Assembly: GCF_000218565.1 (NCBI RefSeq)
Contig: NC_015684.1
Span: 1,674,001-1,738,000 of the forward strand
Origin: Afipia carboxidovorans OM5
Lineage (GTDB): Bacteria; Pseudomonadota; Alphaproteobacteria; Rhizobiales; Xanthobacteraceae
Length of the DNA: 64,000 nucleotides
Direction of reading: 5' to 3'
Made by a program: the position numbers and the translations under genes. The stretch's first letter is position 1, and each line of letters opens with the position of its first letter. The notes beneath the pieces are model-generated. The model did no database searches and was not told the DNA's origin. It saw only the letters and a list, made by a program, of their open reading frames with translations. This document shows, piece after piece, positions 16,930 to 26,053 of the stretch.

Positions 16930-19284
16930 ATGACGAAGATCTGGGGGCGTGCACTTGGCCTGGGCGCGGTGAGCTATCTGGTGTTGGTGCTGCATGCACC
17001 ATCGCCTGCGATCGCGCAGACTGCGCCAGCCGCCTCGTCAACGCTTCCCGCAGTCACCGTCGATGCGCCGAAGCAGCAGGCCAAGCGGCGGGCGACCGCG
17101 CGGCGCTCGTCGCACTCGCGCACCACGGCGCGTAGCGCTACACGCGGCAGAGGCGCGGAGCAGGCGCCGCCCGCGCGCGCTGCGGATGGCCGCGGAGCAC
17201 CGGAGCGTGCGAACGGACCGGTCAATGGCTATGTTGCCAACCAGAGTGCGACCGCGACGAAAACCGATTCACCGATCCTGACGACGCCGCAATCGATCTC
17301 CGTGGTGACGCAGGATCAGATCGCCGCGCAGCAGGCGCAGAGCATGAACGAGGCGCTGCGCTACACGCCGGGCGTGATGACCGAAATCTACGGCGCAAGC
17401 TCGGTCAGCAACGACGTCAAGGTGCGCGGCTTCCTCGCGCCGCGTTATCTCGACGGCCTGCGGTTGCCGATCGATCCGATGGTGACGTTCGCGCAGACCC
17501 GGATTGAGCCATGGAATATGGAGCGACTGGAAATTCTGAAGGGGCCGTCGTCGGGTCTTTACGGTGAAACCTCTCCGGGCGGCCTCATCAGCATGGTGAG
17601 CAAAAGGCCCACGCCTTACAGACAGAACCAGATCGAACTGCAGACCGGCAGCTACGGCCGCGCGCAGGGCGCTTTCGATTTCAGCGGGCCGATCGATGCC
17701 AACAAGGAGTTTTTATATCGCATCGTCGGTCTCGGTCGGATGTCCGATACCTGGATCGACTACAACACCGACGAGCGTATCTTCATTGCGCCGAGCCTGA
17801 CTTGGCGGCCGACGACCGATACCAACTTCACCGTGTTGGCGAGCTATACGCGCGACAACCTCAAGGGGCAGCCGCAGCAGTATGTGCCGGGCGTCGGCAC
17901 GCTGTATCCGAGCCCGCTCGGGCGGCTTCCCTATAGCCGCTATCTCGGTGAGCCGGATTACGATCGCACCAAGGGCGAAAGCGCGATGATCGGCTACAGC
18001 TTCGATCACCGCTTCAACGAGATGTTCCAGTTCCGCCAGAACCTGCGCTACAGCGAGGTGAAGTCGGACGTCACCTCGCTTCGCAACGAAACGGGCGATC
18101 CGTCGTTAAGCGGCGGCATCATCCAGCGCAGCGCCAACCGCGTGCTGGCGGACTCCAAGGTTTTCGCGCTGGATAACCAGTTGCAGGCCGACTTCATGAC
18201 CGGCCCGCTGGTTCACAAGATGCTGGTCGGCGTCGACTATCTCGATGCGAAGTCGACGGCGTTCTTTTCCTCGAGCATGGGCTTTATCCCAGGCGTCGGG
18301 ATAGTCGGCGAATTGTATCCGCTCAACGCCTACGCGCCGGTCTACGGTCAAGTGAATCCGAACGCGTATCTGTATCCGTCGCTGTATCAGACCTCGAAGC
18401 AGAGCCAGGTCGGTGTCTACCTGCAGGACGAGGTCAAATTCGATCGCTTTACTCTGGCGCTGACCGGCCGCCACGACAACTGGCAGGCCGATACGGTCGA
18501 TCATCTCGCGGCCGGCACGGTGATCCGTCAGGACTACTCTGCGTGGACCGGGCGGGCAGGGCTGTCCTATCTGTTCGACAACGGCATCTCGCCCTACATC
18601 AGCTACTCCACATCGTTCCAGCCGTTAGTCGGTTTCTCCCGCGCTGGCCCGCAGGGTGTTTTCAAGCCGACCACGGGTGAGGGCAAGGAGATCGGCATCA
18701 AGTTCCAGCCGCCCGGCACCAAGGCGCTGTTCACGATCGCGGCGTTCGATATCAAGCAGCAGAACGTTCTGACCGCCGATCCGGTGGATCCGCGCTTCAG
18801 CGTGCAAACGGGCGAAGTGACGGCGCGGGGCATCGAGTTCGACGCCAAGGCGAGCCTGTCGAATGAGATCGATGTCGTCGGCGGCTACACCTACATGGAG
18901 CCGAAGGTGACCTCCAGTAACTCGGGCGATCTCGGCAAGGATGTCGTCAACGTTCCGCGCCACTACGCTTCGCTGTGGGGATTCTATACCTTCCGCAGCG
19001 GACCCATCGCCGGTTTCGGTCTGGGTGCGGGCGTGAGGTATATCGGCGAGAGCTTTGGTGATGGCGCCAACACCGTGATCATTCCCGGCTATGGGCTGAT
19101 GGATGCATCGGTGTCTTATGACTTCGGGTATCTGGGGCGCCAGTATCAGGGCTTGAAGCTGCAGGTGAATGCCACCAACCTGTTCGACAAGTACTATGTG
19201 TCGACCTGCTTCACCGGTTTGCCGTATTGCGGTCTTGGCGAACCGCGCCGGGTGCTGGCGACGTTGAAGTATAGCTGGAACTGA
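16930..19284 (+). CDS. TonB-dependent siderophore receptor
   Basis: 784 residues. A signal peptide (cleavage near AIAQ) is followed by the TonB-box-like LPAVTVDAP, an unusual Arg/Ser/Ala-rich low-complexity stretch (about 45-95), a plug domain (TTPQSISVVTQDQIAAQQAQ...LRYTPGV, then DVKVRGF and GPSSGLYGETSPGGLI) and a 22-strand barrel ending in LATLKYSWN. The plug motifs are those of FhuA/FpvA-type ferric siderophore receptors in the outer membrane. The ATG at 16930 was preferred over a GTG at 16921. A PepSY membrane protein and a small membrane protein follow, as in many iron uptake operons. The siderophore cannot be told from sequence. Confidence 0.93.
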   Translation: MTKIWGRALGLGAVSYLVLVLHAPSPAIAQTAPAASSTLPAVTVDAPKQQAKRRATARRSSHSRTTARSATRGRGAEQAPPARAADGRGAPERANGPVNGYVANQSATATKTDSPILTTPQSISVVTQDQIAAQQAQSMNEALRYTPGVMTEIYGASSVSNDVKVRGFLAPRYLDGLRLPIDPMVTFAQTRIEPWNMERLEILKGPSSGLYGETSPGGLISMVSKRPTPYRQNQIELQTGSYGRAQGAFDFSGPIDANKEFLYRIVGLGRMSDTWIDYNTDERIFIAPSLTWRPTTDTNFTVLASYTRDNLKGQPQQYVPGVGTLYPSPLGRLPYSRYLGEPDYDRTKGESAMIGYSFDHRFNEMFQFRQNLRYSEVKSDVTSLRNETGDPSLSGGIIQRSANRVLADSKVFALDNQLQADFMTGPLVHKMLVGVDYLDAKSTAFFSSSMGFIPGVGIVGELYPLNAYAPVYGQVNPNAYLYPSLYQTSKQSQVGVYLQDEVKFDRFTLALTGRHDNWQADTVDHLAAGTVIRQDYSAWTGRAGLSYLFDNGISPYISYSTSFQPLVGFSRAGPQGVFKPTTGEGKEIGIKFQPPGTKALFTIAAFDIKQQNVLTADPVDPRFSVQTGEVTARGIEFDAKASLSNEIDVVGGYTYMEPKVTSSNSGDLGKDVVNVPRHYASLWGFYTFRSGPIAGFGLGAGVRYIGESFGDGANTVIIPGYGLMDASVSYDFGYLGRQYQGLKLQVNATNLFDKYYVSTCFTGLPYCGLGEPRRVLATLKYSWN

Positions 19285-19295
19285 AGGAGATCGAC

Positions 19296-20450
19296 TTGGC
19301 GGCAAGCAAATCACTTCGGCGCTGGGGATGGGTGCACAAATGGTCGAGCATCATTTGCACCGTCTTCATGCTGCTCCTGTGCGTGACCGGCTTGCCGCTG
19401 ATCTTCCACGAGGAGATCGATGAGGTCCTGCACGCGCAGGTGAAGGCGGAGCAGGTGGCGCCCGGCACGCCGCGCGCCGACCTCGACAAGGTGATGGAGG
19501 CCGTGCGGGTCGCGTTGCCGGAGACGGTGCCGCATTTCCTGATCTGGGACCGCGACGATCCCAACGTGGTGATGGTCAGCGTCGGCAAATCGATCACCGA
19601 CAATCCGGCCAACAACAAGCTGGCGCGTGTCGATGCCCACACCGCGGCCTATCTCGATGCGCCGGATTTCACCAAGCGCTTCACCTACATCATGCTGAAG
19701 CTGCACACCGACATGTTCGCGGGCCTGCCGGGCAAGCTGTTCCTCGGCTTCATGGGCATCCTGTTCTGCATCGCGATCATTTCCGGCATCGTGGTCTATG
19801 CACCCTCGATGCGGAAGCTGCCGTTCGGCACTTACCGGCGCGAGCGGCGGCGTGTGGTGCGCTGGCTCGACGTGCACAATCTCGCGGGCATCCTGCTTGT
19901 GATGTGGACGCTCGTCGTCGGCTTCACCGGCGTCATCAATACCTGGGCTGACCTCGTCATCAAGTACTGGCAGTTCGACCAGCTCGCTGCGATGACGGTG
20001 CAGTACAAGGATCGCCCCCTTGTCGCGAACCCGGCCTCGATCGAGGAGGCCGTGAAGGTTGCGCGGAAGGCCGAGCCCGACATGAAGCCTGCGTTCGTCG
20101 CGTTCCCGGGCTCGATCTTCAGCAGCAAGAGCCACTATGCGGTGTTCCTGCATGGCAACACGCCGCTGACCTCGCGGCTGTTGAAGCCCGCGCTGATCGA
20201 TGCGGAAACCGGCGTCCTGACCGACAGCCGCGAGATGCCGTGGTACGTCTCGACGCTGTTGTTGTCGCAGCCGCTGCACTTCGGTGACTACGGCGGCATG
20301 CCGCTGAAGATCATCTGGGCGATCCTCGACATCATCACCATCGTGCTGCTGGTGACAGGACTCTATCTCTGGCTGCGGCGGCGCAAGACCAGCGTCAGCG
20401 TCGAACGCGCCGTCGCGAACCCCTCCGCACTGGAGCCGCAGGCGTCATGA
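19296..20450 (+). CDS. PepSY-associated membrane protein (siderophore-uptake type)
   Basis: 384 residues with four or five membrane helices: WSSIICTVFMLLLCVTGLPL near the start, GKLFLGFMGILFCIAIISGIVVY, WLDVHNLAGILLVMWTLVVG and a C-terminal IIWAILDIITIVLLVTGLYL. PepSY_TM proteins of this type are ferric-siderophore reductases or uptake partners; H-containing helices fit heme or iron reduction. The start is TTG at 19296, supported by GAAGGAGA six bases upstream and 11 bases after the receptor stop. Its operon position beside the receptor supports a role in iron release in the inner membrane. Confidence 0.88.
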   Translation: MAASKSLRRWGWVHKWSSIICTVFMLLLCVTGLPLIFHEEIDEVLHAQVKAEQVAPGTPRADLDKVMEAVRVALPETVPHFLIWDRDDPNVVMVSVGKSITDNPANNKLARVDAHTAAYLDAPDFTKRFTYIMLKLHTDMFAGLPGKLFLGFMGILFCIAIISGIVVYAPSMRKLPFGTYRRERRRVVRWLDVHNLAGILLVMWTLVVGFTGVINTWADLVIKYWQFDQLAAMTVQYKDRPLVANPASIEEAVKVARKAEPDMKPAFVAFPGSIFSSKSHYAVFLHGNTPLTSRLLKPALIDAETGVLTDSREMPWYVSTLLLSQPLHFGDYGGMPLKIIWAILDIITIVLLVTGLYLWLRRRKTSVSVERAVANPSALEPQAS

Positions 20451-20656
20451 GCGGGCGTAGCATTTTCCGCCCGCACCGCACGCTCTCGCAGATCTTCGCG
20501 GTGCCGTTGTTGATCGGCGTCCTGAGTATTGTCGGACTCGTCGCTGCGCTCGTCGGCGACGGCGTCTGGGATGGGCTGTCGTGGCTGATGCTGGTGACGC
20601 CGATCGTCATCTATGCGATCTGCGTCCACCTTCCGCGCCGGGCCAAATCCCGCTGA
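20447..20656 (+). CDS. Small two-helix membrane protein of the iron operon
   Basis: 69 residues with two hydrophobic helices (QIFAVPLLIGVLSIVGLVAAL and GLSWLMLVTPIVIYAICVHL) and a basic end. Its ATG overlaps the PepSY stop by four bases (ATGA), showing translational coupling. Small proteins of this shape often end siderophore receptor-PepSY operons in alphaproteobacteria; no function is known. Confidence 0.75.
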   Translation: MSGRSIFRPHRTLSQIFAVPLLIGVLSIVGLVAALVGDGVWDGLSWLMLVTPIVIYAICVHLPRRAKSR

Positions 20657-20718
20657 GGTGGGTTTTTACCTCGATACGATACTTCGGAAGACGTGAGCGC
20701 GGCGCCGCCCGCGGCCGT

Positions 20719-21207
20719 TCATCGGCGTGTCCGTCGCACGGCGGGTGAGGGCGAGGCCGCTGCCGCACTCTCGCTGCCGCCGTTCTTGACGTTATCCTTA
20801 ACCTGCAGAAGCGCGTTGAGCGCGTTCTGGAGCGAGGCGACCGGCACGCCGCGGAGCGCTTCGGTTGCGATAGAATCGCGCAGGCTGTCGAGGTCATCGA
20901 CCAACTGCCGTCCCGCCGCGGTCAAATATAGTTGATTGGCACGGCGGTCGGCCGGATGTGGCCGGCGTTCAAGAAGACCTTGATCGACAAGGCGATCCAG
21001 CAATCTGACCAGCGAGATTGGCTGCAATTCCAGCACCTCGGCGAGGTCCACCTGCGACAAACCTTCCTGCTGACGCAGCCGAAAGAGCACGATCCATTGT
21101 GCACGCGTGGTGCCGCGGCTCTTGGCCCGGTGCTCAATATAATTGCGCAGCAACCGGGAAGATTCGATCAACTGGGTGATTAACTGCCGTTTGAGATCGA
21201 GCGACAT
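20719..21207 (-). CDS. MarR-family transcriptional regulator
   Basis: 162 residues with the winged helix fold: helix-turn-helix QEGLSQVDLAEVLELQPISLVRLLDRL (about 52-78), wing VERRPHPADRRANQLYLTAAG-like LLERRPHPADRRANQLYL, and flanking dimer helices. MarR proteins repress nearby efflux genes and release DNA on binding phenolic ligands. It is divergent from the RND efflux pair at 21529, which is the most likely target. Two palindromic insertions (21248-21414) separate the two start sites, so the shared operator has probably been rearranged. Confidence 0.92.
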   Translation of the reverse strand: MSLDLKRQLITQLIESSRLLRNYIEHRAKSRGTTRAQWIVLFRLRQQEGLSQVDLAEVLELQPISLVRLLDRLVDQGLLERRPHPADRRANQLYLTAAGRQLVDDLDSLRDSIATEALRGVPVASLQNALNALLQVKDNVKNGGSESAAAASPSPAVRRTRR

Positions 21208-21247
21208 GGGCGATGGACTGCAGCCAAAAGCGGGGGCAAGAGGTTGA

Positions 21248-21323
21248 CTAGTGTCCCGAATCCGAAGTTCGCCACATCATGCGGCGCCCTCAGTAGCGAA
21301 CTTCGGATTCGAAAGGACACTAG
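21248..21323. repeat. CTAG-bounded palindromic insertion, copy 1
   Basis: 76 bases bounded by CTAG at both ends. Left arm CTAGTGTCCCGAATCCGAAG continues TTCGC; the right arm is its inverse with a 3-base insertion. It shares CTAGTGT and GAAGTTCGC with the next element, so both belong to one MITE-like family. Confidence 0.8.
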
Positions 21324-21336
21324 CAAATCTATGGTT

Positions 21337-21414
21337 CTAGTGTGGTTTGGGTTCAGAAGTTCGCTTGAGGGGCCTGCAGAGAAAATGAAGCGAACTTCTG
21401 AACCACCACACTAG
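21337..21414. repeat. CTAG-bounded palindromic insertion, copy 2
   Basis: 78 bases bounded by CTAG. Left arm CTAGTGTGGTTTGGGTTCAG continues AAGTTCGCTT, and the right arm is its inverse with a small gap. It lies 13 bases after copy 1. No transposase is encoded, so movement would need help in trans. Confidence 0.8.
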
Positions 21415-21528
21415 TCTGACGAATAATTCATTAGCATGCTATCACATTAAGTGCTCGCATACTAAATAATCGCGATCAGCGTCGAGAAAAACGACGCTTC
21501 GGGAAAATTACGGGTTCACGAGAAACGT

Positions 21529-22674
21529 ATGAGCAAGTCTGGAATGCCTCGCTGGGGAAGCTCGCTGATCGTCCTGGCGATCGTCGGCATCGTCGCCGTG
21601 GTCTGGTATCGCATGGATGAGCGCAAGCCCCATGCAGGGCCCCCGCCTGCAGTGCCAGTGACGATTGCGCCGGTCGAGAAGGCGGACTTCCCGGTCTATC
21701 TGTCGGGCCTCGGCACCGTGCAGGGCTTCAACACCGTGCAGGTGCGCACGCGCGTCGACGGCGAGATCACGCAGATCGTTTTCAAGGAAGGGCAGTTCGT
21801 CAAGGAAGGCGATCTGCTGGCGCAGATCGATCCACGCCCGTTCCAGGCAGCGCTCGATGCCGCGAAAGCCAAGAAGGTGCAGGACGAGGCGAGCCTCAAC
21901 AACGCACACCTTGATCTCGCGCGCTCGACCAAGCTCGGCGAGTTCGCCACGCGCCAGACCGTCGATACCCAGCGTGCCCAGGTCGCGCAACTGACGGCGC
22001 AGATCGCGGGCGATCAGGCGGCGATCGACAACGCGCAGACCCAGCTGGACTATGCGAGTATCCGCGCGCCGATCGCGGGCGTCACCGGCATCCGCATGGT
22101 CGATGTCGGCAACATCGTCACCGCTGCGGCGCAGACTGCCATCGTCACAATCGCGCAGGTCGAGCCGATCTCGGTGATCTTCACCGCGCCCGAGCAGCAG
22201 TTGCCGGCGATAGCCAATGCGATGAAGGGCGGCGCGCTGAAGGTCGAGGCCTACACCTCCGACGGGCGCAAGAAACTTTCAGATGGCGTGCTTGCGCTCA
22301 TCAACAATCAGGTGGATTCCACCAGCGGAACCATTCGCCTGAAAGCGACGTTCGACAATAAGGATCACGCGCTGTGGCCGGGCCTGTCGGTGTCCACGCG
22401 CCTCCTTGTCGAGACGGCGAAGGATGCGACCGTGGTTCCCGAAGAAGCCGTGCAGCACGGGACCGATGGCCTGTTCGTCTTTGCAGTGGGCGAGGGCAAC
22501 AAGGCGGTGGTGAAGCCGATCAAGGTCCGGGTCTCCGGAGGCGGCAGGAGCCTTGTGGAGGAGGGAGTTTCTCCGGGCGAGCAGGTGGTGACGCGCGGCC
22601 AATATCGCGTTCAGGCGGGATCGTTGCTGGCGGCCAGAGTGGCTTCCGGCGACACCGAACCGAAAGCTGATTGA
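21529..22674 (+). CDS. RND efflux periplasmic adaptor (MdtA/HlyD family)
   Basis: 381 residues. One N-terminal membrane anchor (about 10-28) precedes the lipoyl/beta-barrel core: GLGTVQGFNTVQVRTRVDGEI, a coiled-coil hairpin rich in Ala/Gln (about 105-165), LDYASIRAPIAGVTGIRMVD and a membrane-proximal domain to the end. Adaptors of this type link an RND pump to an outer membrane channel. It is immediately followed by the pump gene and is divergent from marR. No outer-membrane factor gene is present. Confidence 0.93.
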   Translation: MSKSGMPRWGSSLIVLAIVGIVAVVWYRMDERKPHAGPPPAVPVTIAPVEKADFPVYLSGLGTVQGFNTVQVRTRVDGEITQIVFKEGQFVKEGDLLAQIDPRPFQAALDAAKAKKVQDEASLNNAHLDLARSTKLGEFATRQTVDTQRAQVAQLTAQIAGDQAAIDNAQTQLDYASIRAPIAGVTGIRMVDVGNIVTAAAQTAIVTIAQVEPISVIFTAPEQQLPAIANAMKGGALKVEAYTSDGRKKLSDGVLALINNQVDSTSGTIRLKATFDNKDHALWPGLSVSTRLLVETAKDATVVPEEAVQHGTDGLFVFAVGEGNKAVVKPIKVRVSGGGRSLVEEGVSPGEQVVTRGQYRVQAGSLLAARVASGDTEPKAD

Positions 22675-22676
22675 CC

Positions 22677-25600
22677 ATGGGCTCAGGCTTCTCGGCTCCT
22701 TTCATCCGCTTCCCCATCGCGACATCGCTGTTGATGGTGGGCGTGTTGTTCGTCGGCCTTGTCGCCTATCCGGCGCTGCCGATTGCACCGCTGCCGCAGG
22801 TCGACTTCCCCACGATCCAGGTATCGGCGAGTCTGCCGGGTGCGAGCCCTGAAACCATGGCGTCCTCGGTCGCGCAGCCGCTCGAGCGGCAGTTCGCGCA
22901 GATCCCGGGCGTCGCCCAGCTTACCTCGACAAGTTCGCTCGGCTCGACCTCGATCACCATCCAGTTCGATCTCAACCGCGCGATCGATGGTGCGGCAAAC
23001 GACGTGCAGGCGGCGATCAACGCCGCAAGCGGACAGTTGCCGAAGAACCTGCCGAGCCCGCCGACCTATCGCAAGGTGAACCCGGCCGACGCGCCGATCA
23101 TGATCCTGTCGGCGACGTCCGACACCATGCCGCTGATCGAGGTCAATGACGCGATCGACAGCAAGCTCGCCCAGCAGCTCAGCCAGATCACTGGCGTCGC
23201 GCAGGTGCTGATCGGTGGCCAGCAGAAGCCTGCGATCCGTGTGCAGATCGATCCGGCAAAGCTTGTCGCCAAAGGGCTCGGGCTCGAGGACGTGCGCCTG
23301 CAGCTTGCGCAAACGACTGTCGACAGTCCGAAGGGCAATATCGACGGCAAGACCCGCAGCTATACGATCTATGCCAATGACCAGTTGCCGTCCTCGAAGG
23401 ACTGGAACGACGTCATCATCGCCTATCGCAACGGTGGACCGTTGCGGGTGCGCGATATCGGGCAGGCGATAGCCGGCCCCGAGGACATGAAGCAGGCAGC
23501 ATGGGCGAACGGCAAACGCGGCGTGTTCCTTGTCGTGTTCAAGCAGCCCGGCGCCAACGTCATCGAGACGGTCGACAAGATCAAGGCGCAACTGCCGCGG
23601 CTGGAGAAGGGCCTGCCGCCCGCGGTCAATGTCACGATCATGAGCGACCGGACCCAGACGATCCGCGCCGCGGTCGAGGACGTGCAGTTCACGCTGCTCC
23701 TCACCATCGCGCTGGTGGTGATGGTGATCTTCCTGTTCCTGCGCAACTTCTGGGCGACGGTGATCCCGAGCATCACCGTGCCGCTGGCGTTGCTTGGCGC
23801 CTGCGCGCTGATGTGGGTCGTGGGCTATACGCTCGACAATCTGTCGCTGATGGCGCTGACGATTGCAGTCGGCTTCGTGGTCGACGACGCCATCGTGATG
23901 CTGGAGAACATCTCGCGCTATGTCGAAAAGGGGGAGGACCCCTATGAGGCGGCGCTGAAAGGCGCGCGTGAAATCGGCTTCACCATCGTGTCGATCAGCG
24001 TCTCGCTGGTCGCGGTGCTGATTCCACTGTTGCTGATGGGTGGCATCATCGGCCGTCTGTTCCGCGAATTCGCCGTCACACTCGCGATGACGATCTTCGT
24101 CTCCATGATCGTGTCGCTGACGCTGACGCCGATGATGGCGTCGCGCTTCCTGCAGCCGCATCGCGAAGGTCAGCAGCACGGCAAGCTCTACCAGTGGAGC
24201 GAGCGCATGTTCGACGGCATGCTGCACGCCTATGAGCGCGGGCTCGACCTCGTGATGCGCTGGCGTTTCACGACGCTGATGGTGTTCTTCGCGACCGTCG
24301 CGCTGTCGGTGATCCTGTTCCTGGCGATCCCGAAGGGCTTCTTCCCGCAGCAGGACAACGGCCTTCTCACCGGCGCCTCGCAGGCGTCGCAGGATATTTC
24401 CTTCGCCGAGATGAAGCGCAAGCAGGAAGAGCTCGGCAAGATCGTGCTTGACGATCCCGATGTCGCAAGCGTGGCGATGGCGATCGGCGGGGGCGGCAGC
24501 GCGCTCAATACCGGACGTCTCTACATCACGCTGAAGCCGCGCAGCGAGCGCACCGCGCTGGCACCGCAGATCATCGCGCGCATCCGCGCCAAGGCGGAGA
24601 AGGTCGAGGGTGCGCGATTGTTCCTGCAGGCGTCGCAGGACGTGCGGCTCGGCGGCCGCGCCACGCGCACACAGTTCGAGTACACGCTGCAGGATGCCAA
24701 CCTCGACGAATTGAACGAGTGGGCGCCGAAGATTCTGGCGAAGATGGAGACGCTGCCGCAACTGCGCGACGTTGCGACCGACCAGCAGACCAAGGGCACG
24801 ACGCTGACACTGACGATCGATCGCGATACCGCGTCACGTTACGGCATCTCGCCGCAACTCATCGACGATACGCTCTACGATGCATTCGGCCAGCGCCAGA
24901 TCGCGCAGTATTTCACCCAACTCAACACCTATCGCGTGGTGATGGAAATCCTGCCGGAGTTACAGGGCGATCTCGAGACGCTGCAGAAGATTTACATCAA
25001 GTCGCCCAACACCGGCGAGCAGGTGCCGCTCTCGACCTTCGTGCGCTGGACGACGGACCCGGTGCGGCCGCTCTCGATCAGCCATCAGGGCCAGTTCCCG
25101 GCGATCACCATCAGCTTCAACCTCGCGCAGGGCGTGGCGCTCGGGCAGGCGACCGACGCCGTGCAGAAGGCGATGGAAGAACTCGGCGCGCCGCCGACGC
25201 TCAACGGAAGCTTCCAGGGCACCGCGCAGGCGTTCCAGCAATCGCTCGGCACCATTCCGCTGTTGATCTTTGCCGCGCTGATCGTAGTGTATCTGATCCT
25301 CGGCATCCTCTACGAGAGCTACATCCACCCGCTCACGATTCTCTCGACGCTGCCGTCGGCGGGCGTCGGTGCGCTCGCGATCCTGATGCTGTTCGGATTC
25401 GATTTCAGCCTGATCGCGCTGATCGGCATCGTGCTCCTGATCGGCATCGTGAAGAAGAACGGCATCATGATGGTCGACTTCGCGATCGTCGCCGAGCGTG
25501 AGGGACTGTCGCCGGAGGAGTCGATCCGCAAGGCGGCGCTGCTGCGCTTCCGCCCGATCATGATGACGACGATGGCGGCGCTGCTTGGCGGCGTGCCGCT

Positions 25601-25823
25601 GATGCTCGGTCACGGCACCGGCTCGGAAATCCGCCAGCCGCTCGGCTACGCCATGGTCGGCGGCTTGCTCGTCAGCCAGATGCTGACGCTGTTCACGACG
25701 CCGGTGATCTATCTCTATCTCGACCGCGTCTCGAACTGGGTCTCGGGACTGGGCCGGCGCCCGCCGCCGTCCGACCGTGGCCATCCGCAGCCGCAGGACG
25801 CGGTGTCACAAGCCGCGGAGTAG
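22677..25823 (+). CDS. RND multidrug efflux pump (AcrB/MdtB-C family)
   Basis: 1048 residues, full RND length with the usual duplicated layout: FIRFPIATSLLMVGVLFVGL as helix 1, periplasmic porter loops, the TM4 motif VGFVVDDAIVMLENI holding the proton-relay Asp pair, and a second half with LIGIVKKNGIMMVDFAI (TM10 lysine). Such trimers export drugs and other hydrophobic compounds using the proton gradient. The ATG at 22677 lies two bases after the adaptor stop; an overlapping TTG at 22671 is also possible. The closest familiar class is MdtB/MdtC-like; substrates are unknown. Confidence 0.93.
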   Translation: MGSGFSAPFIRFPIATSLLMVGVLFVGLVAYPALPIAPLPQVDFPTIQVSASLPGASPETMASSVAQPLERQFAQIPGVAQLTSTSSLGSTSITIQFDLNRAIDGAANDVQAAINAASGQLPKNLPSPPTYRKVNPADAPIMILSATSDTMPLIEVNDAIDSKLAQQLSQITGVAQVLIGGQQKPAIRVQIDPAKLVAKGLGLEDVRLQLAQTTVDSPKGNIDGKTRSYTIYANDQLPSSKDWNDVIIAYRNGGPLRVRDIGQAIAGPEDMKQAAWANGKRGVFLVVFKQPGANVIETVDKIKAQLPRLEKGLPPAVNVTIMSDRTQTIRAAVEDVQFTLLLTIALVVMVIFLFLRNFWATVIPSITVPLALLGACALMWVVGYTLDNLSLMALTIAVGFVVDDAIVMLENISRYVEKGEDPYEAALKGAREIGFTIVSISVSLVAVLIPLLLMGGIIGRLFREFAVTLAMTIFVSMIVSLTLTPMMASRFLQPHREGQQHGKLYQWSERMFDGMLHAYERGLDLVMRWRFTTLMVFFATVALSVILFLAIPKGFFPQQDNGLLTGASQASQDISFAEMKRKQEELGKIVLDDPDVASVAMAIGGGGSALNTGRLYITLKPRSERTALAPQIIARIRAKAEKVEGARLFLQASQDVRLGGRATRTQFEYTLQDANLDELNEWAPKILAKMETLPQLRDVATDQQTKGTTLTLTIDRDTASRYGISPQLIDDTLYDAFGQRQIAQYFTQLNTYRVVMEILPELQGDLETLQKIYIKSPNTGEQVPLSTFVRWTTDPVRPLSISHQGQFPAITISFNLAQGVALGQATDAVQKAMEELGAPPTLNGSFQGTAQAFQQSLGTIPLLIFAALIVVYLILGILYESYIHPLTILSTLPSAGVGALAILMLFGFDFSLIALIGIVLLIGIVKKNGIMMVDFAIVAEREGLSPEESIRKAALLRFRPIMMTTMAALLGGVPLMLGHGTGSEIRQPLGYAMVGGLLVSQMLTLFTTPVIYLYLDRVSNWVSGLGRRPPPSDRGHPQPQDAVSQAAE

Positions 25824-25881
25824 CGCGGCTTGCTGCTGTGCGAGTTCACCAATTTGACGGTTGATTTTGCGGCGGTGTTTC

Positions 25882-26033
25882 CTTCACCTCTCCTCCATAA
25901 GAGCGTTTACGCTCGTCTTCGACGAGCTATGGGGAGAGGTCGCGAACGAAGTGAGCGGGTGAGGGGAGCTAGATATTTAATCGAGGCATTTAGAGCCCCT
26001 CACCCCAACCCTCTCCCCAATGGGGAGAGGGAG
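25882..26033. repeat. Composite palindromic repeat (CACCTCTCC family), second copy
   Basis: Same family as 7194-7350: CACCTCTCC...GGGGAGAGG, an inner hairpin GAGCGTTTACGCTC and GTCTTCGACGAGC, then an inverted half with CCCTCACCCCAACCCTCTCC. It fills the gap between the converging RND pump and fabF genes and probably acts as their common end. Confidence 0.7.
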
Positions 26034-26053
26034 CACACACCGCGGTTGTGCTG

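Noticed and set aside
22683..24761. 692-codon minus-strand ORF
   Set aside because: Antisense shadow of the RND pump gene.
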